Of a DNA stretch of 64,000 bases, positions 11,809 through 22,151 are shown one piece after another. The stretch is taken from the NCBI RefSeq assembly GCF_051020985.1, contig NC_134999.1:32397160-32461159 (forward strand), in the 5' to 3' direction. This DNA comes from Nomia melanderi. Taxonomy: Eukaryota; Arthropoda; Insecta; Hymenoptera; Halictidae. Position numbers and translations under genes: made by a program. The notes beneath the pieces are model-generated. The model had not been told where the DNA came from, did no database searches, and saw only the letters and a program-made list of their open reading frames with translations. Positions within the stretch are counted from its first letter, which is position 1. The number at the start of each line of letters is the position of its first letter.

Positions 11809-13999
11809 ATTAATTTCTACTCGATAGGGTGCTTGAGAAATCAGTTTTCAAAAACCTAGTGCCGAATCAAGATCCGCAGTCCAGCCATAAACATCCGCTC
11901 CGATAATGATCGGAGCAGGGTGTGGCATACGAAATTTGCAAACCCGGTGAGTTCCACATTTCCCCCGAGCATTTAATCTTTGATCGATCATCTGAAGGGC
12001 GATCCAAGAGGCGCATGAAGGAGCGAGAAACAAGAGCGAGCAACTCGTTCGTTCCCCACGAGATTTATGCCTTTATGCTACCAGGTGATCCGATCGCGGC
12101 TGGATCTTGATTTCTCAATCCCGGAGGACCGCGCAGGAGAGCCTCCTGATCGCGGCGGTTCGTGCATCTGGCACGCATGCGCGGGCATAATGCAACGGGA
12201 ACCGTGGAGACGCGGAAGTTCCGTGGACCAGGGGTACACAGCTGTTCGCGGGGACCGATTTATCGCGGAACTATCGCGAGACACATTGTGACGCAACGGC
12301 GCGTCACACGAACGTTCACGGTAATCACGAGGCACCGAGAGATTGAGAGTCTTGAAATAGCGACACGCGACGGGCTGATTAATTAAAGAAATATTTGACT
12401 CGCGGCGCTGCTGATACTTCAAGATAATTCTGCTCACCGTAATTATTCGTAATCATACATTTTAATGAGTCGGAATTGGGATAAGAATTTTCAACTAGAT
12501 CAAAGGAATGAATTTTAGTGAAGTATCAACTTAATTCAATCGTTATTTGCTTTCTTCTCTTCTCTTGAAATAGAGGACATCATCAAATTTTCACGAGTGA
12601 ACTGAATGAAATGAGATTAGAAAATTGTAATAGTTTAAAAATGTTGGGTATTTGAAAATTTAGCTACAACTGAATCTTTCTAAGTAGAGGAATAAACTTT
12701 TTTCTGAAGATTGATAGGTGTTTAAGACGACGCAATGATCGGTCAAAATGGCCAATATTATGGGCTCATTCGCGGCAAGGGAGATTAATTTCAATTTATT
12801 CACGGAAGATATTTATTCATTCTGTCCAGGAATCGTGGTGCATCGGTAGACGAGAACGACGAAATAAATCAACGGTCAAAGGGACTGTTTACGCAGCATA
12901 GAGTCGGAATGCTGGAAAATGGCCTACCGACGGATTACGGCCCTCGAAAAGTAAAAGTTTTCCGGTGCAATAATCGCGGGTCATAAAGGTTTATCTGTTT
13001 ATTGCGGTCGCCATTGCCTCTAGAAATGGGCTGTAACTGATTTCGTAAACGAAACAAATGTCCGTCGTTTACTGTCTCGTGTCTACACGTTTTTCGCCCG
13101 TGGAACGCACTGCGACCACCATAAGACGCCTCCCTCCATTTTCTCATCCTCTTCTCTCTCTTTTTTACAGTTTTATACTTTTATTGACAAGGTGTTACTA
13201 CTCGTAAGCGTGCCGCGCGTCAATCGTCGACACCCTCGACGGACGTTTCCCGTAAGTAGCCTTAATTAATTAATTAATTGTCGCCTACTCTCGTTACAAA
13301 TGGTCCACTCTCGGACGCCATAAAAATCGTCCATCGACGTTAAAAGTCCTACGAACTACATTACACTTCTGTCTCGTTGTTTATAATTTTTAACATTTCC
13401 TCAGTGCACAAATCTGTGAATAATCGATTCCAAAATTATACAAAAAAACCATTTAACAAGCAACGTTCCTCAATCGTGAAATATAGCAACAGATTACCAA
13501 TCTCATGCCAACATCAAGCTTAATAAATAACAATGATTTAAAATTAGTTAATGCAAAAAAAGAATGTTCTTATTATTACATTATACAGATATAATATTTT
13601 ATTAATTGGAATATAATATAAGTAAACGTAGTGTCTTAATAATTGTAATATAATCACACATTCCGAGTAATTCGCCCTTCTCCTATATACAGTATCGATA
13701 TATATAAAATAAAGAATCCATAAACCCCCGGAATCCTCAGTTTCACCGAATTAAAACGAGGCAATGGCCATTAACAGTGCAATAAAGAGATTACACAAAG
13801 GCTACGATTGTAAATGATATCCCTAAAAAAAGTCGCAGTTGCAGCGGCTGTGCCTGCATCCCGATATCGCAATTTCCCATGGCGTTGCCTCTATAAAACG
13901 CTGTGCTCTCCACCACGAAAGAAAGAGTTCATTGATGAAACCGGCAGCCCGGAGAACACTGCGGCGCAGCCCGAGTAAACAGTATTTAACGTTTCAGAA
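11809..13999. other. Intergenic DNA upstream of dpn
   Basis: A GC-rich patch (11860-12370) is followed by AT-rich spacer, a short TAAT run at 13262-13280 (TTAATTAATTAATTAATT), and more AT-rich spacer to about 13820. No gene is recognised. This interval lies 1.2-3.4 kb upstream of the predicted dpn start site and could hold enhancers, but no site cluster was seen in it. Confidence 0.5.
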
Positions 14000-14002
14000 G
14001 AA

Positions 14003-14010
14003 TTCCCACA
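14003..14010 (-). promoter_or_regulatory. Su(H)-type binding site, distal upstream
   Basis: TTCCCACA, which reads TGTGGGAA on the minus strand, is an exact match to the Su(H)/CSL consensus YGTGRGAA. It lies about 1.17 kb upstream of the inferred dpn start site and inside a 13-base string (14000-14012) repeated exactly at 14878-14890. Binding is inferred. Confidence 0.5.
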
Positions 14011-14880
14011 CAGGGTGCCCTCTCGTCCCGTGTGTGCATCGGATGCATCGTTGCGCGCGCCGGCCACACTTATGACGCACGTATACACACGTCCGGCACA
14101 CGGTGCGCTCGCCCTCCTCTATCGTACGATCCTCTGTCGCTTTCGCCTTTGCCGCGCCGCGGTCGGGGCCCGATCGTAGCAATCAGACCGACGCGATCGT
14201 CTTTGCGGTACTCGAGCTTTTTTTGCGTCACGAGGCGAGCTCTTCTTTCTCCTTTTTAATTGATTCCGGTAAGCTGCTTGAAATATCACGAAGATACTTT
14301 TTCTAACTCGCCGGGATGTAACTGAACAATATTTTATTTGGAGATCGGTTTCGTTTAATCGCTGGATTACGAAATATCGATCGGACACTGAGAATCGCGA
14401 TAGGAAATTCTACAAAATTAACTGAAATGGTATTTGTTAAACGAATATGAGAACTTAAATTGTTCAGAATTTATGCGAGATTGTATGATAGTTGTGCATA
14501 GTCAAAAAATATAATCTTCAAAAAATCTACAAGCTTCAAGTAATAAACATTTGTATATTCTTAACGATTCGTTGAGAAATGATTGAATTCATTTTCCCAA
14601 GTGGTAAACATTAAAGCTAGAAATACGTCGATTAAATTCAGTTGAGTGTCTTTGGAATTATGATTAATAAACAACCATGAACAATCGCCCCGTACCATTT
14701 CATCCCCGAAAAACGAAGATCCGATTGTTCAGCTTCTTTATTAAATGCCCGGCACAAAGCCAGCTTTATGCTCGCGTGTAGTACGAAAAAAAGGACGAAA
14801 GAAAGTGCGAAAGGAGTACGAAAGAAGAGACTCAAATTTCGAGGAGAGACTATATCGCCTTGCCCCGAGGACGGCGTGAA

Positions 14881-14888
14881 TTCCCACA
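14881..14888 (-). promoter_or_regulatory. Su(H)-type binding site, proximal upstream
   Basis: TTCCCACA (TGTGGGAA on minus) lies about 290 bp upstream of the inferred dpn start site. It shares the string GAATTCCCACACA with the distal site at 14000-14012. Drosophila dpn is a known direct Notch/Su(H) target in neural stem cells, so a promoter-proximal site fits. Binding itself is inferred. Confidence 0.55.
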
Positions 14889-15140
14889 CATCAACAGGTC
14901 TCAGGAGGACCTCCCCACCCCGACGAGTGCCCCACTACAGGCCATGCTTCACCCCACTACAGCCGCCGGTGAGTACATCGGCATGCGGTCTTCGAAATCG
15001 AAAACGTCAAACAGTTACCCTCTACACCCCAAGCGGGACGTCGCCGTTAGCGGCGATCATCCCCAACCCCGATATTCGAAAGTCTTCCTTCAGTACGCTC
15101 GTGAACGTCGGACGTCGAAGATTGGAATGACTCGTTCGCG

Positions 15141-15201
15141 GATAAATACGGTTCACCTGTGACAGCGCAGTTTTCCAAGGACTTACGGACAGCGAGGATA
15201 T
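15141..15201 (+). promoter_or_regulatory. Predicted dpn core promoter (TATA-like, Inr, DPE)
   Basis: GATAAATA at 15141-15148 is a TATA-like box. A CAGTTT initiator at 15168-15173 places +1 at A15169, 28 nt downstream of the start of the TATA-like box. GGATAT at 15196-15201 matches the arthropod DPE RGWYV(T) at exactly +28 to +33. A CACCTG E-box lies between them at 15154-15159. This gives an 82-nt 5' UTR ending at the ATG. The alternative initiator-like ACAGTT with A at 15214 has no DPE at +28. Predicted from spacing only. Confidence 0.45.
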
Positions 15202-15250
15202 TTTGTGTTGATACAGTTCGCAGGATACAAGTGTTAGATTCGGTGCATAA

Positions 15251-15343
15251 ATGGTGGATTATTATAATTACAAGATGTCCGGCAGTGAAGAGGAGCACGA
15301 GGCTCACGCGCAGCCCGAGATGACCAAGGCGGAGTTGCGGAAG
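15251..15343 (+). CDS. dpn: dpn coding exon 1
   Basis: 31 codons: an acidic N-terminus (GSEEEHE) leading into TKAELRK, the start of the basic region. It ends AAG followed by GTAAAC as donor. The second methionine (15275) is an alternative start in a somewhat better context, but the first matches the insect Deadpan N-terminus. The exon also contains CACGAG (15296) and CACGCG (15305), which resemble HES-family binding boxes. Confidence 0.93.
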
Positions 15344-18300
15344 GTAAACGAAGGTTTTGGACATTTGTCAACGGTTTGGGAAGTTGGACAGTTGGAGAGA
15401 AGTTGTAATCATTCTTGGTGGTGTTCAGGAGATAGAGATTCATTTGAATGTTCGGCTTGTTCCATCTAGAAAAATTTGTTACTGTAATTTGTCGTTTTGC
15501 GAGTATTTTGCGTCGCTGAACACGGAAATGATGATCTTCATACGGAAATGAGCATTATAAGACATGAAGTACAATAGTTAGATTTGAATTGGGAAACATA
15601 TTAGTCGAATGTTAATGACCATTCACCGTGGCAAAGATCGTTTGAAGAAATAGTGTACGCGATACCAAAGATAAACATTGGACTAGGATAGGTATGCCAT
15701 TCATTTCCGTATAGAACATCCCGATTTTCGGCTCTAGTAAATACTTTCAAAACGAGATAAGGTTACAACCTCTGCCAACCTTCATAATTCAAATACAACA
15801 ATATCCATATCTATAGATTAAGTCACAACCTGAATATCTAAAATGATTACTAAGTCTACAACGTCCACTGTTAATAGCTTATATCCTCACTAGAGCTGAC
15901 GAAACGTAACATTACACAAAAATCACGGTAGACCAAATCGGCAAAGAAATGCAATGTAAACAGTATTCGAACTCCGAGAACCATAGAAGTCCGTTTATTT
16001 ATCGCTAACATAACGAAGCTCGTGTAAACCAATCATCTCGATTCCCGCGGGATCGCCAGCTCCAGCGGCAATATAATCAATCCCAGCGCGAACGCGCGCT
16101 ATCGATAGGGCGATCCATGAAGCTCCTAATTTCCTAATTGCAGAGCAACAAGCCGATCATGGAGAAGCGTCGCCGCGCGCGTATAAATCAGTGCCTGGAC
16201 GAGCTGAAGAGTCTGATCCTGGAGGCGATGAAAAAAGACGTGAGTATCTCGAGAGGGATTTATCCCCTGGATCGTCGTGCTTGTTATCGGCCCTCCCTCC
16301 CCCTTCCCCTGCCGGTAGCGCGGCAGGTAGCCGATGACAGTGATTTCGCGCGCGATCGATCGGAGTCGGCGCGTTGCCGGGCTCTAGATGTCGGCCGTAG
16401 ATAGAGCGGTCTCACGCGGCGCGCGGGTTTTAATCTCTTAATCGCGTGACACGGTGAAACGACCGGCGGAATTCTCTTGACGAGGAACGACATCAGCAAA
16501 GCCTACCGGACGATAGCAGCAGACCGCGCGCGATAGCCGGTCGCCGCTCTCGTGGAACCCACGTTGTCGCCGGCGCCCCGAAACGTGCCGCGCGAAACGT
16601 GACCGCGCCGAGCTGTGGCCGCCGCGACCTTATCTGCTGACGTGATCCACGTTTACCGGAGATAACGCGGAAATATGCGCAGCCTCTCTCCCGGCCACCC
16701 ACCGAATACTTTTGCCAAGGGTGTTGTAGCCGTCCGGCCGCTGATAATTCCCCTCGATCGGGATTTTTGGATAACACGGGCGCGATCGATAATGCGCTGA
16801 CGCCATGTTGTCGGCGACAGCTGACTCGTTGGATTTGGAAGTTCGGTTGTTCTCCCGTGTTCTTTCTGGGAAATTGGATTGGTGGTTTCTGAGTCGACCC
16901 GATGAATGTAGGGATTGAGGAAATTAGCGAATAGTTACCATTATTTGGTTATCGGTAGCTTCGATTTGGATGATCCGGTATGAATTGTTGGTCTGAGATT
17001 TAGGTTATAAAGGATAATCGAGGATCTACAGTTCGAATCAATTGAAATTCCTGTTTCTGTTTTTACTTAATAAGAAGGGACAATAGAAAATGCAATGTAA
17101 GCTACGAGAACAATGGGTTATTCGCAAAAGACCGCAAAGTATTTACGAACCTCCCGATTACTATATCTCAGATGATCGAAGGAGATTAAAGTGAAATCAT
17201 ATTTCGCTACAGAATATCGAAATGCATGAACGATAAGGAAAACAAGACTTATCGATAATTAAATTGAAAATGGCACTTCAGAACGTCATCGTTCACATTT
17301 TGCGTCTCATTGATTCAGACAATAGCTGCTTTCTCGACTTTCTAGCCGCGAATGTATTTGCTATTGGGAATAGAAGTTCTGTTCATTGTAATTGGCAATT
17401 TTCGTGCCGTGATATTTCGTCCGTTCGAAAAAAGCGATCGAGCGGAATGCGCCGGGCACTGGTTTGCCACTCGGTTCGGGGACTGAAGTGCCATTGTCGA
17501 GACTCCGGCGGAGGTTACGTGTCGGCAGAGGGCTTCCACCATCCGTTCCCACGGCAAGGCATCTAAAACACTAAAACAAAACCCCGTCCACCTCCTGCTA
17601 CCGGAGTCCCAATTCTACAGTCGAAAACAAATCATGTCACACGGGAGGACGGAGGCACGGACGGAGAAAAAAAGGAGACGGCCTGATCAAACAGTTCTAG
17701 CCCAACATCCGCAACGAGCTCATCCTATCAGTTTAATTAAAAGATCGACTCTTGACCTTTATACCGGGAGCACCGAAACAATCTGCCGCGATTACTACGC
17801 ACGCCTTATCTGACCACTGCGACTTTAACCAATTCGCACTGTTATCGCCTGCGCATGCGAGCTGCAATAAAAGAAATTGGCCCCGGTGAAATTAATTTAG
17901 CGCCTCGACGAATCGGTTCCTTAATTTCTCAATTATAACACTTCCAAATTGATTAGAAATCATTTTCTTTGGTTAGATGCAAAGATTCAGAGTCTACATT
18001 GATACAAGTAGTTTCACTAGAATTCTTCAACTTCATAGTATATATGATTCTAAAATTATTGAATATAAGTTTGAATCAATCTTTTCAACTTCATTTTCAT
18101 CTTCTTCTTATTTGAAATATACAAAAATAGTTTAATTATCTAAGAGGTATAGTTACTTAGTATATAAAGTAGATGATCAGATAAACAATTTCTAGCACTC
18201 CATTTTCTTCTCGAAATCAACGGAGGATTTAAAAACACGTTTTTTGTTGGGAAAAGTGTCTACCAGCATCCGCCGGATTTTCCCCCAGTACCGGAGGACA

Positions 18301-21146
18301 GAGGACTCCGCTCCGGGTAACACGATCCATCGAGATTGATTTCTCAGACAGGAATATTACGAGAGTTAGCCGCTCTCACCGTTCTCTTCTCCTCGTCCAG
18401 ATGACTTCCGCTACCTGCTCGCTCCGGTGTCCGTCCCGTTCGCCCGTACGAAACGCCCCCCGCGTTCGTGGGAACCTCGAAATAATTATTACGAAGAAAA
18501 AAAGAATCTCATCTCGGGTTGCAGACTCCCTTTGTTGACCGTATCATCTTTAAGGATCCGGGGCATCGCGAGGACGTCGGTGATCGGCAAAAAACCGGGG
18601 GATTCCCGACGCCTTCGCCTTCTCGTTGAGGCTTTAGCAGGTGTCGGTCCTCTGGATCTTCACGAGTGTCGAATTCGCAGCGAGGGAAACTCGATTTCCG
18701 CGTCGATTCTTCCATTTTCTTGCTATCCTGTGATCCTTAGGTTTTCGTTGCTTTTAGAGGATAGAAATTTTAATCCTCTTTGGAAAGAAGTGCCTATTTT
18801 CGAAGAAATTTTTCTGTGGTCTCCTTTACAGCTTTGAAAATGAAGACAATAGTTTCGTTGTGTTGACGATTAAATCGACTTTGATATATTAGCGGAGATT
18901 TTTCAGTTTTTCAAGTTCCTTTCTTCATTCATCATTCTGAAAAATATAATTGTCAGGTTGAACGCTTCTGAAGAGTAGTTCGCGATTTCTAAGTCGATGT
19001 ATCTTTTTCGGGAGCACGTTTAGAAGTGCATAAAAGGATAGAAGAGCCTCAATGGGCTGTGTAACCGATCCCTTCTTCGACTCCCACGCTTATTTCGAAG
19101 GTGACCGCTAGTTTACCATAAAAATGCGAGCACTAACCTGAGCCGGGGACGAGAACCGTGGCGTGGAAAGGACACAATAGACTCTCTAGGTTGTAGAACT
19201 GCATCGGTATTGAGTTATTGATCCTTTAAAGGCTAGTGGGAATCCGAAGAATACAGAAAGGGCTAACGTTCTGCTCCCGAAAAAATGTTTCGGGATGCCT
19301 CTCGAGGTTCTCTAACGGGTTCCCACGATGTGACTCACTTTTCCTTACAAAACACTCCTTCGGTTAGATCTAAACGCGTTGCACCTGTGGTTAACCCGAT
19401 TTTAATTAAAACCGCCATTTTTCTAAGCGGTCCTCCTGCCCGTTTATCGAAGAACGATTTGCATACAGAAATTAATGAAAAATTTCCGGTAGAAGGTAGC
19501 TCCGGTTGCCTCCGGCGGACTACGAAATTGCTTGCACCTAGCTACCGAAGTTACCACTCTGTTATTAAGGTAACAGGTCGAAGGTAATTACGTGGGCGTT
19601 ACCGAGGCGTCACAGATATCTTGTATGAGCGATCGGTACTCAGCTTCCGAACCGTGCCCCGAGGATACAGCGTGATTGTTAGTCTCTGTACAAGGTGGAA
19701 ACTATATTGCCTTCTTCAGAGATCGATCTCGCTTGTTGCCTGTCGATAACACAGATCGCCGAGTACGCAGCAGTTGGCACGATAGCAACCAACATTATCG
19801 ATCGCGCGCTAGGGACAATTCGTTCCCTAGAATCCTTCGTGAAGTAGATCGAGAAAACATTTTCCAATATTCAATCCGTAACCTTTCCAAATGAAATAAC
19901 ATTAGCAAAAATGTTTTTAGATGAAACAGTGAATTATCAACGACTTCTTTTTCTATTACAGCCGACGAGGCATTCGAAGCTCGAGAAGGCCGATATCCTC
20001 GAGATGACGGTGAAGCATTTACAGGCGGTACAACGGCAGCAATTGAGCACGGCGGTCGCTACCGATCCGGCGGTGTTAACGAAATTCCGTACCGGATTTT
20101 CTGAATGTGCTACCGAAGTATCGCGGTACGTCAACCACCTCGAGAACGTCGATCCGGTTGTCAAGCAACGGCTGGTATCACATTTGAACAATTGCGTCAG
20201 TAATCTCCAGCAAATGGCGCCCTTCTACAGCCACTACGTGCCCTACATGCCGGAACGCCTCTACCCAGAGGTGAAGGTCGGTTTCCAGAGCGATTTCCAG
20301 AATGGCGACGAGAATAATAACGGGAGCGCCAGGATACAGATACCGAACGGCGTTCAGTTGATACCGAGTCGACTGCCGACCGGTGAGCTGGCTCTTTTGG
20401 TCCCACAATCGGCCAACATCTCCGCGAATTTTCCTTTCTTCCCGCCAGCCCTGGAATCCGCATCGAAGATCGGCAAATCGTCGGCCTTCACCGCTGTCCA
20501 CAGGCCTCAGAGCCCGATGTTGAGTCCAACCACGTCTACGTCCAGCTTCGGCGAGGAGAGCCAACAATCGGAACTCTATCCCCAGGCTCATTCGCCCAAT
20601 CATCATCGATTCAAGATACCCGAGCAGAGTCCAGCATCCTCGAAGAGCTTCACCTCGTCGCCGGACACCCAGAAGCCGCAAATCAGCTCGACCAGCGACA
20701 GCAAATCGCCGGTGCCTATTTTCGTGGAGCCCAAGCTGGACGGGAGCTTCGCGTTGCGAAAGGAAGCCGCGGACTTGTCGGAGACATTGAATAGTAACGG
20801 AATCGTGCCGAATTTACGGCAACCGCTCTCGGTGATCACCGATAAGACCTACAATCGATCCAGCCCCGTGCCGCACAGGAGGGAGATGGCGAAGAGACAC
20901 CACTTGGACGGTCTTCTGGTAATCTCCGATAAAAGACCTAGGTACCAAGAATCGATCAGCTCAACAGTTCCCATGGATTCTTCTAATGGTCCACCAAAAT
21001 CCGGGGAAGATCAGACGGTCCCCGTAGAGGATTTGTCGGAGAGAGCGACTGGCTCGACTAATAGAAATTCTAATCCTAATCCTCTCAAATTTGCTGCGGT
21101 GGCCGGCCCTTCGGGCGCGAACGGCGATATGTGGAGACCGTGGTGA
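15251..21146 (+). CDS. dpn: Deadpan, bHLH-Orange transcriptional repressor (three coding exons)
   Basis: Join 15251-15343, 16144-16239 and 19962-21146 gives 457 residues. The introns follow GT-AG and both are phase 0. The start is fixed by an in-frame TAA directly before the ATG and by an N-terminus (MVDYYNYK) like that of insect Deadpan. The bHLH domain spans about residues 31-88, with the HES-family proline in the basic region (NKPIMEKRRRARIN). The Orange domain spans about 105-146. A conserved segment at 188-211 (IQIPNGVQLIPSRLP) distinguishes Deadpan from Hairy and the E(spl) proteins. A Ser/Pro-rich linker follows, and the protein ends in WRPW, the Groucho-recruiting motif. Known role: nuclear repressor maintaining neural stem cells downstream of Notch. 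Length is close to Drosophila Dpn (about 430). The frame is intact. Confidence 0.96.
15344..16143 (+). other. dpn: dpn intron 1 (800 nt)
   Basis: Donor GTAAAC, acceptor TTCCTAATTGCAG, AT-rich, phase 0. It interrupts the gene just before the conserved SNKPIMEKRRR segment, a position shared by many hairy/E(spl)-family genes. No coding or site cluster was seen inside; the small ORF at 15357-15551 is read-through of intron sequence. Confidence 0.9.
16144..16239 (+). CDS. dpn: dpn coding exon 2
   Basis: 32 codons running from SNKPIMEKRRRARIN through the first helix to LILEAMKKD. It carries the DNA-binding basic region and helix 1. Acceptor CAG precedes it and donor GTGAGT follows. Its family match is near-complete over all 32 residues, so the boundaries are secure. 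Confidence 0.96.
17546..17553 (-). promoter_or_regulatory. Su(H)-type site in dpn intron 2, first
   Basis: TTCCCACG, CGTGGGAA on minus, is an exact YGTGGGAA match. It lies 1.3 kb into intron 2. Occupancy is inferred. Confidence 0.45.
18467..18474 (+). promoter_or_regulatory. Su(H)-type site in dpn intron 2, second
   Basis: CGTGGGAA on the plus strand is an exact consensus match in a GC-rich local context (18420-18480). Occupancy is inferred. Confidence 0.45.
19320..19327 (-). promoter_or_regulatory. Su(H)-type site in dpn intron 2, third
   Basis: TTCCCACG, CGTGGGAA on minus, lies 640 bp upstream of exon 3. A near-match AGTGGGAA is 78 bp before it at 19235-19242. Occupancy is inferred. Confidence 0.45.
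19962..21146 (+). CDS. dpn: dpn coding exon 3
   Basis: 394 codons plus TGA. It begins PTRHSKLEKADILEM (loop and helix 2 of the bHLH), then the Orange domain, the QLIPSRLP segment, a Ser/Pro-rich low-complexity region, a basic patch (SDKRPRYQ), and ends MWRPW. The acceptor TTCTATTACAG is strong. The open frame continues 17 codons upstream to an ATG at 19911, but those codons are intron. Confidence 0.96.
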   Translation, partial: PTRHSKLEKADILEMTVKHLQAVQRQQLSTAVATDPAVLTKFRTGFSECATEVSRYVNHLENVDPVVKQRLVSHLNNCVSNLQQMAPFYSHYVPYMPERLYPEVKVGFQSDFQNGDENNNGSARIQIPNGVQLIPSRLPTGELALLVPQSANISANFPFFPPALESASKIGKSSAFTAVHRPQSPMLSPTTSTSSFGEESQQSELYPQAHSPNHHRFKIPEQSPASSKSFTSSPDTQKPQISSTSDSKSPVPIFVEPKLDGSFALRKEAADLSETLNSNGIVPNLRQPLSVITDKTYNRSSPVPHRREMAKRHHLDGLLVISDKRPRYQESISSTVPMDSSNGPPKSGEDQTVPVEDLSERATGSTNRNSNPNPLKFAAVAGPSGANGDMWRPW

Positions 21147-21299
21147 TTCAAGGACCGTCTTCGCTCGGTCTCGTTTAAGTAGATTTTGTATCGAGAAACC
21201 GGCCTGGATCGCTTAGTACAAACTATCACGATAGAACCGATTGCGACCGACCGCGAGAAAGTATCCTACGACCGTATCGTAATCTCCGCGTCGAATACA

Positions 21300-21307
21300 G
21301 TGCCTTA
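21300..21307 (+). promoter_or_regulatory. miR-124-type 8-mer site in dpn 3' UTR
   Basis: GTGCCTTA complements positions 2-8 of miR-124 (seed AAGGCAC) plus an A opposite position 1. It is 154 nt after the stop codon. miR-124 is a conserved neuronal microRNA, so repression of a stem-cell factor on differentiation would make sense. Targeting is inferred. Confidence 0.45.
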
Positions 21308-21510
21308 GGAACGACCGATACCGTTCGCTAATTCTTAGAGACGACTGTAACTTGTTTTATCCCGAGTATATCTGTATTTTTGGTAATTGTAAGGTCCAGC
21401 GCAGACGAGCGAGCTTCTTCGCTTCGGAAATACTTCGTTTGTGTCGCGCCTCGGTAGACTGAATTTTATTAGGCAATGCGAGCGATTAAAATTTATTAAC
21501 GAGCGAATTT

Positions 21511-21518
21511 TGTATATT
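21511..21518 (+). promoter_or_regulatory. Pumilio-like element
   Basis: TGTATATT fits UGUANAUW, the Pumilio/PUF recognition pattern, in a T-rich stretch of the 3' UTR. A single such match is weak on its own. Confidence 0.3.
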
Positions 21519-21542
21519 TTTTCTTCCTTTTCAATTGCCGAC

Positions 21543-21721
21543 TTAACTCATTCGCAGACAGCATTAGAGTCTTAGTTTAGAATTAATACAAATTTCAATT
21601 TTCGCACATCTGCAATTTTCACTGTTAACCAGTCATGATAAACTAGTTTCTCGTTACTAATTACTACTGGAAATTCATAATCATTATACACCTTGCGTGA
21701 AATTCGTCTCGAATGGGTTAA
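21543..21721. mobile_element. TTAA-bounded inverted-repeat element in dpn 3' UTR
   Basis: TTAA at 21543 and again at 21718 bracket 171 bp. The left inner end is CTCATTCGCAGAC and the right inner end, reverse-complemented, is CCCATTCGAGACG, an imperfect inverted repeat. Exact TTAA duplications and C(C/T)C-type ends suggest a degenerate piggyBac-type MITE. A second possible right end, TTCGTCCGCAACGGG, lies at 21790-21804 and matches family 1 termini closely, so the true element may extend to 21804. Confidence 0.5.
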
Positions 21722-21977
21722 GCATTGAAGTATAAACAAAACAACTGTATTCCTCCGGTAATCCGCAGCGAAACCGCGCAGCGGAGATCTGTTCGTCCGC
21801 AACGGGCCCAAGACTTGTTCTATTCATTACCGTAATAGGCATTCTTACATATAGGTTTAGTAAATTAATTGTCAGTAGGGTTAAGAAGCGATCAATCCGA
21901 GGGAGAGCGAACTAGCCGTTTAAGTCCGAGCCCGCGAACGCGCACAACCCTGTAATCCTAGTATCAGAAGACTTGCA

Positions 21978-21985
21978 AGCTTTAA
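21978..21985 (+). promoter_or_regulatory. Brd box in dpn 3' UTR (miR-4/miR-79 type)
   Basis: AGCTTTAA contains the exact Brd box AGCUUUA, complementary to positions 2-8 of the miR-4/miR-79 family, with A opposite position 1. Brd boxes mediate microRNA repression of Notch-pathway target genes in Drosophila. Function here is inferred. Confidence 0.45.
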
Positions 21986-22024
21986 CGATCGTTTGTACAC
22001 GGTAATGTTCTCTGTGAATAATGT

Positions 22025-22034
22025 TGTAAATAAA
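22025..22034 (+). terminator. Proximal poly(A) signal overlapping a Pumilio-type site
   Basis: TGTAAATA (22025-22032) is an exact UGUANAUA Pumilio element, and AATAAA (22029-22034) overlaps its 3' half. If both are used, Pumilio binding and the cleavage machinery would compete for the same bases. Confidence 0.5.
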
Positions 22035-22151
22035 CGTGAACCTTATTTAATTTGTACCCGTAGAAATAGGAATTCGACGGAGCCAGACGTTTTCTGCCGA
22101 TCGATCGAGCGGCGACCAGCTGCCCACCCCAATCTTTAAATTAAGCCTGTT

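Larger units (their letters stand above)
16240..19961 (+). other. dpn: dpn intron 2 (3.7 kb) with Su(H)-type sites
   Basis: Donor GTGAGT, acceptor TTTTTCTATTACAG. The first 560 bases are CpG-rich, then AT-rich spacer, then mixed sequence from about 18240. It contains three exact CGTGGGAA-class sites (17546, 18467, 19320) and a near-match AGTGGGAA (19235), so it is the best candidate for an intronic Notch-responsive enhancer. No other exon is recognised; ORFs inside (for example 18427-18837) lack domains. Confidence 0.85.

Noticed and set aside
16324..16330. CAGGTAG, the Zelda (TAGteam) heptamer, in dpn intron 2.
   Set aside because: A single 7-mer is expected several times in 64 kb by chance; no cluster was seen.
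19911..19961. ATG and 17 codons open into dpn exon 3, suggesting an alternative start.
   Set aside because: The codons include the splice acceptor TTCTATTACAG, and a protein starting there would lack the basic region and helix 1.
21157..21163. Possible GY box in the dpn 3' UTR.
   Set aside because: The sequence is GTCTTCG, not GTCTTCC, so the miR-7 seed match fails at one base.
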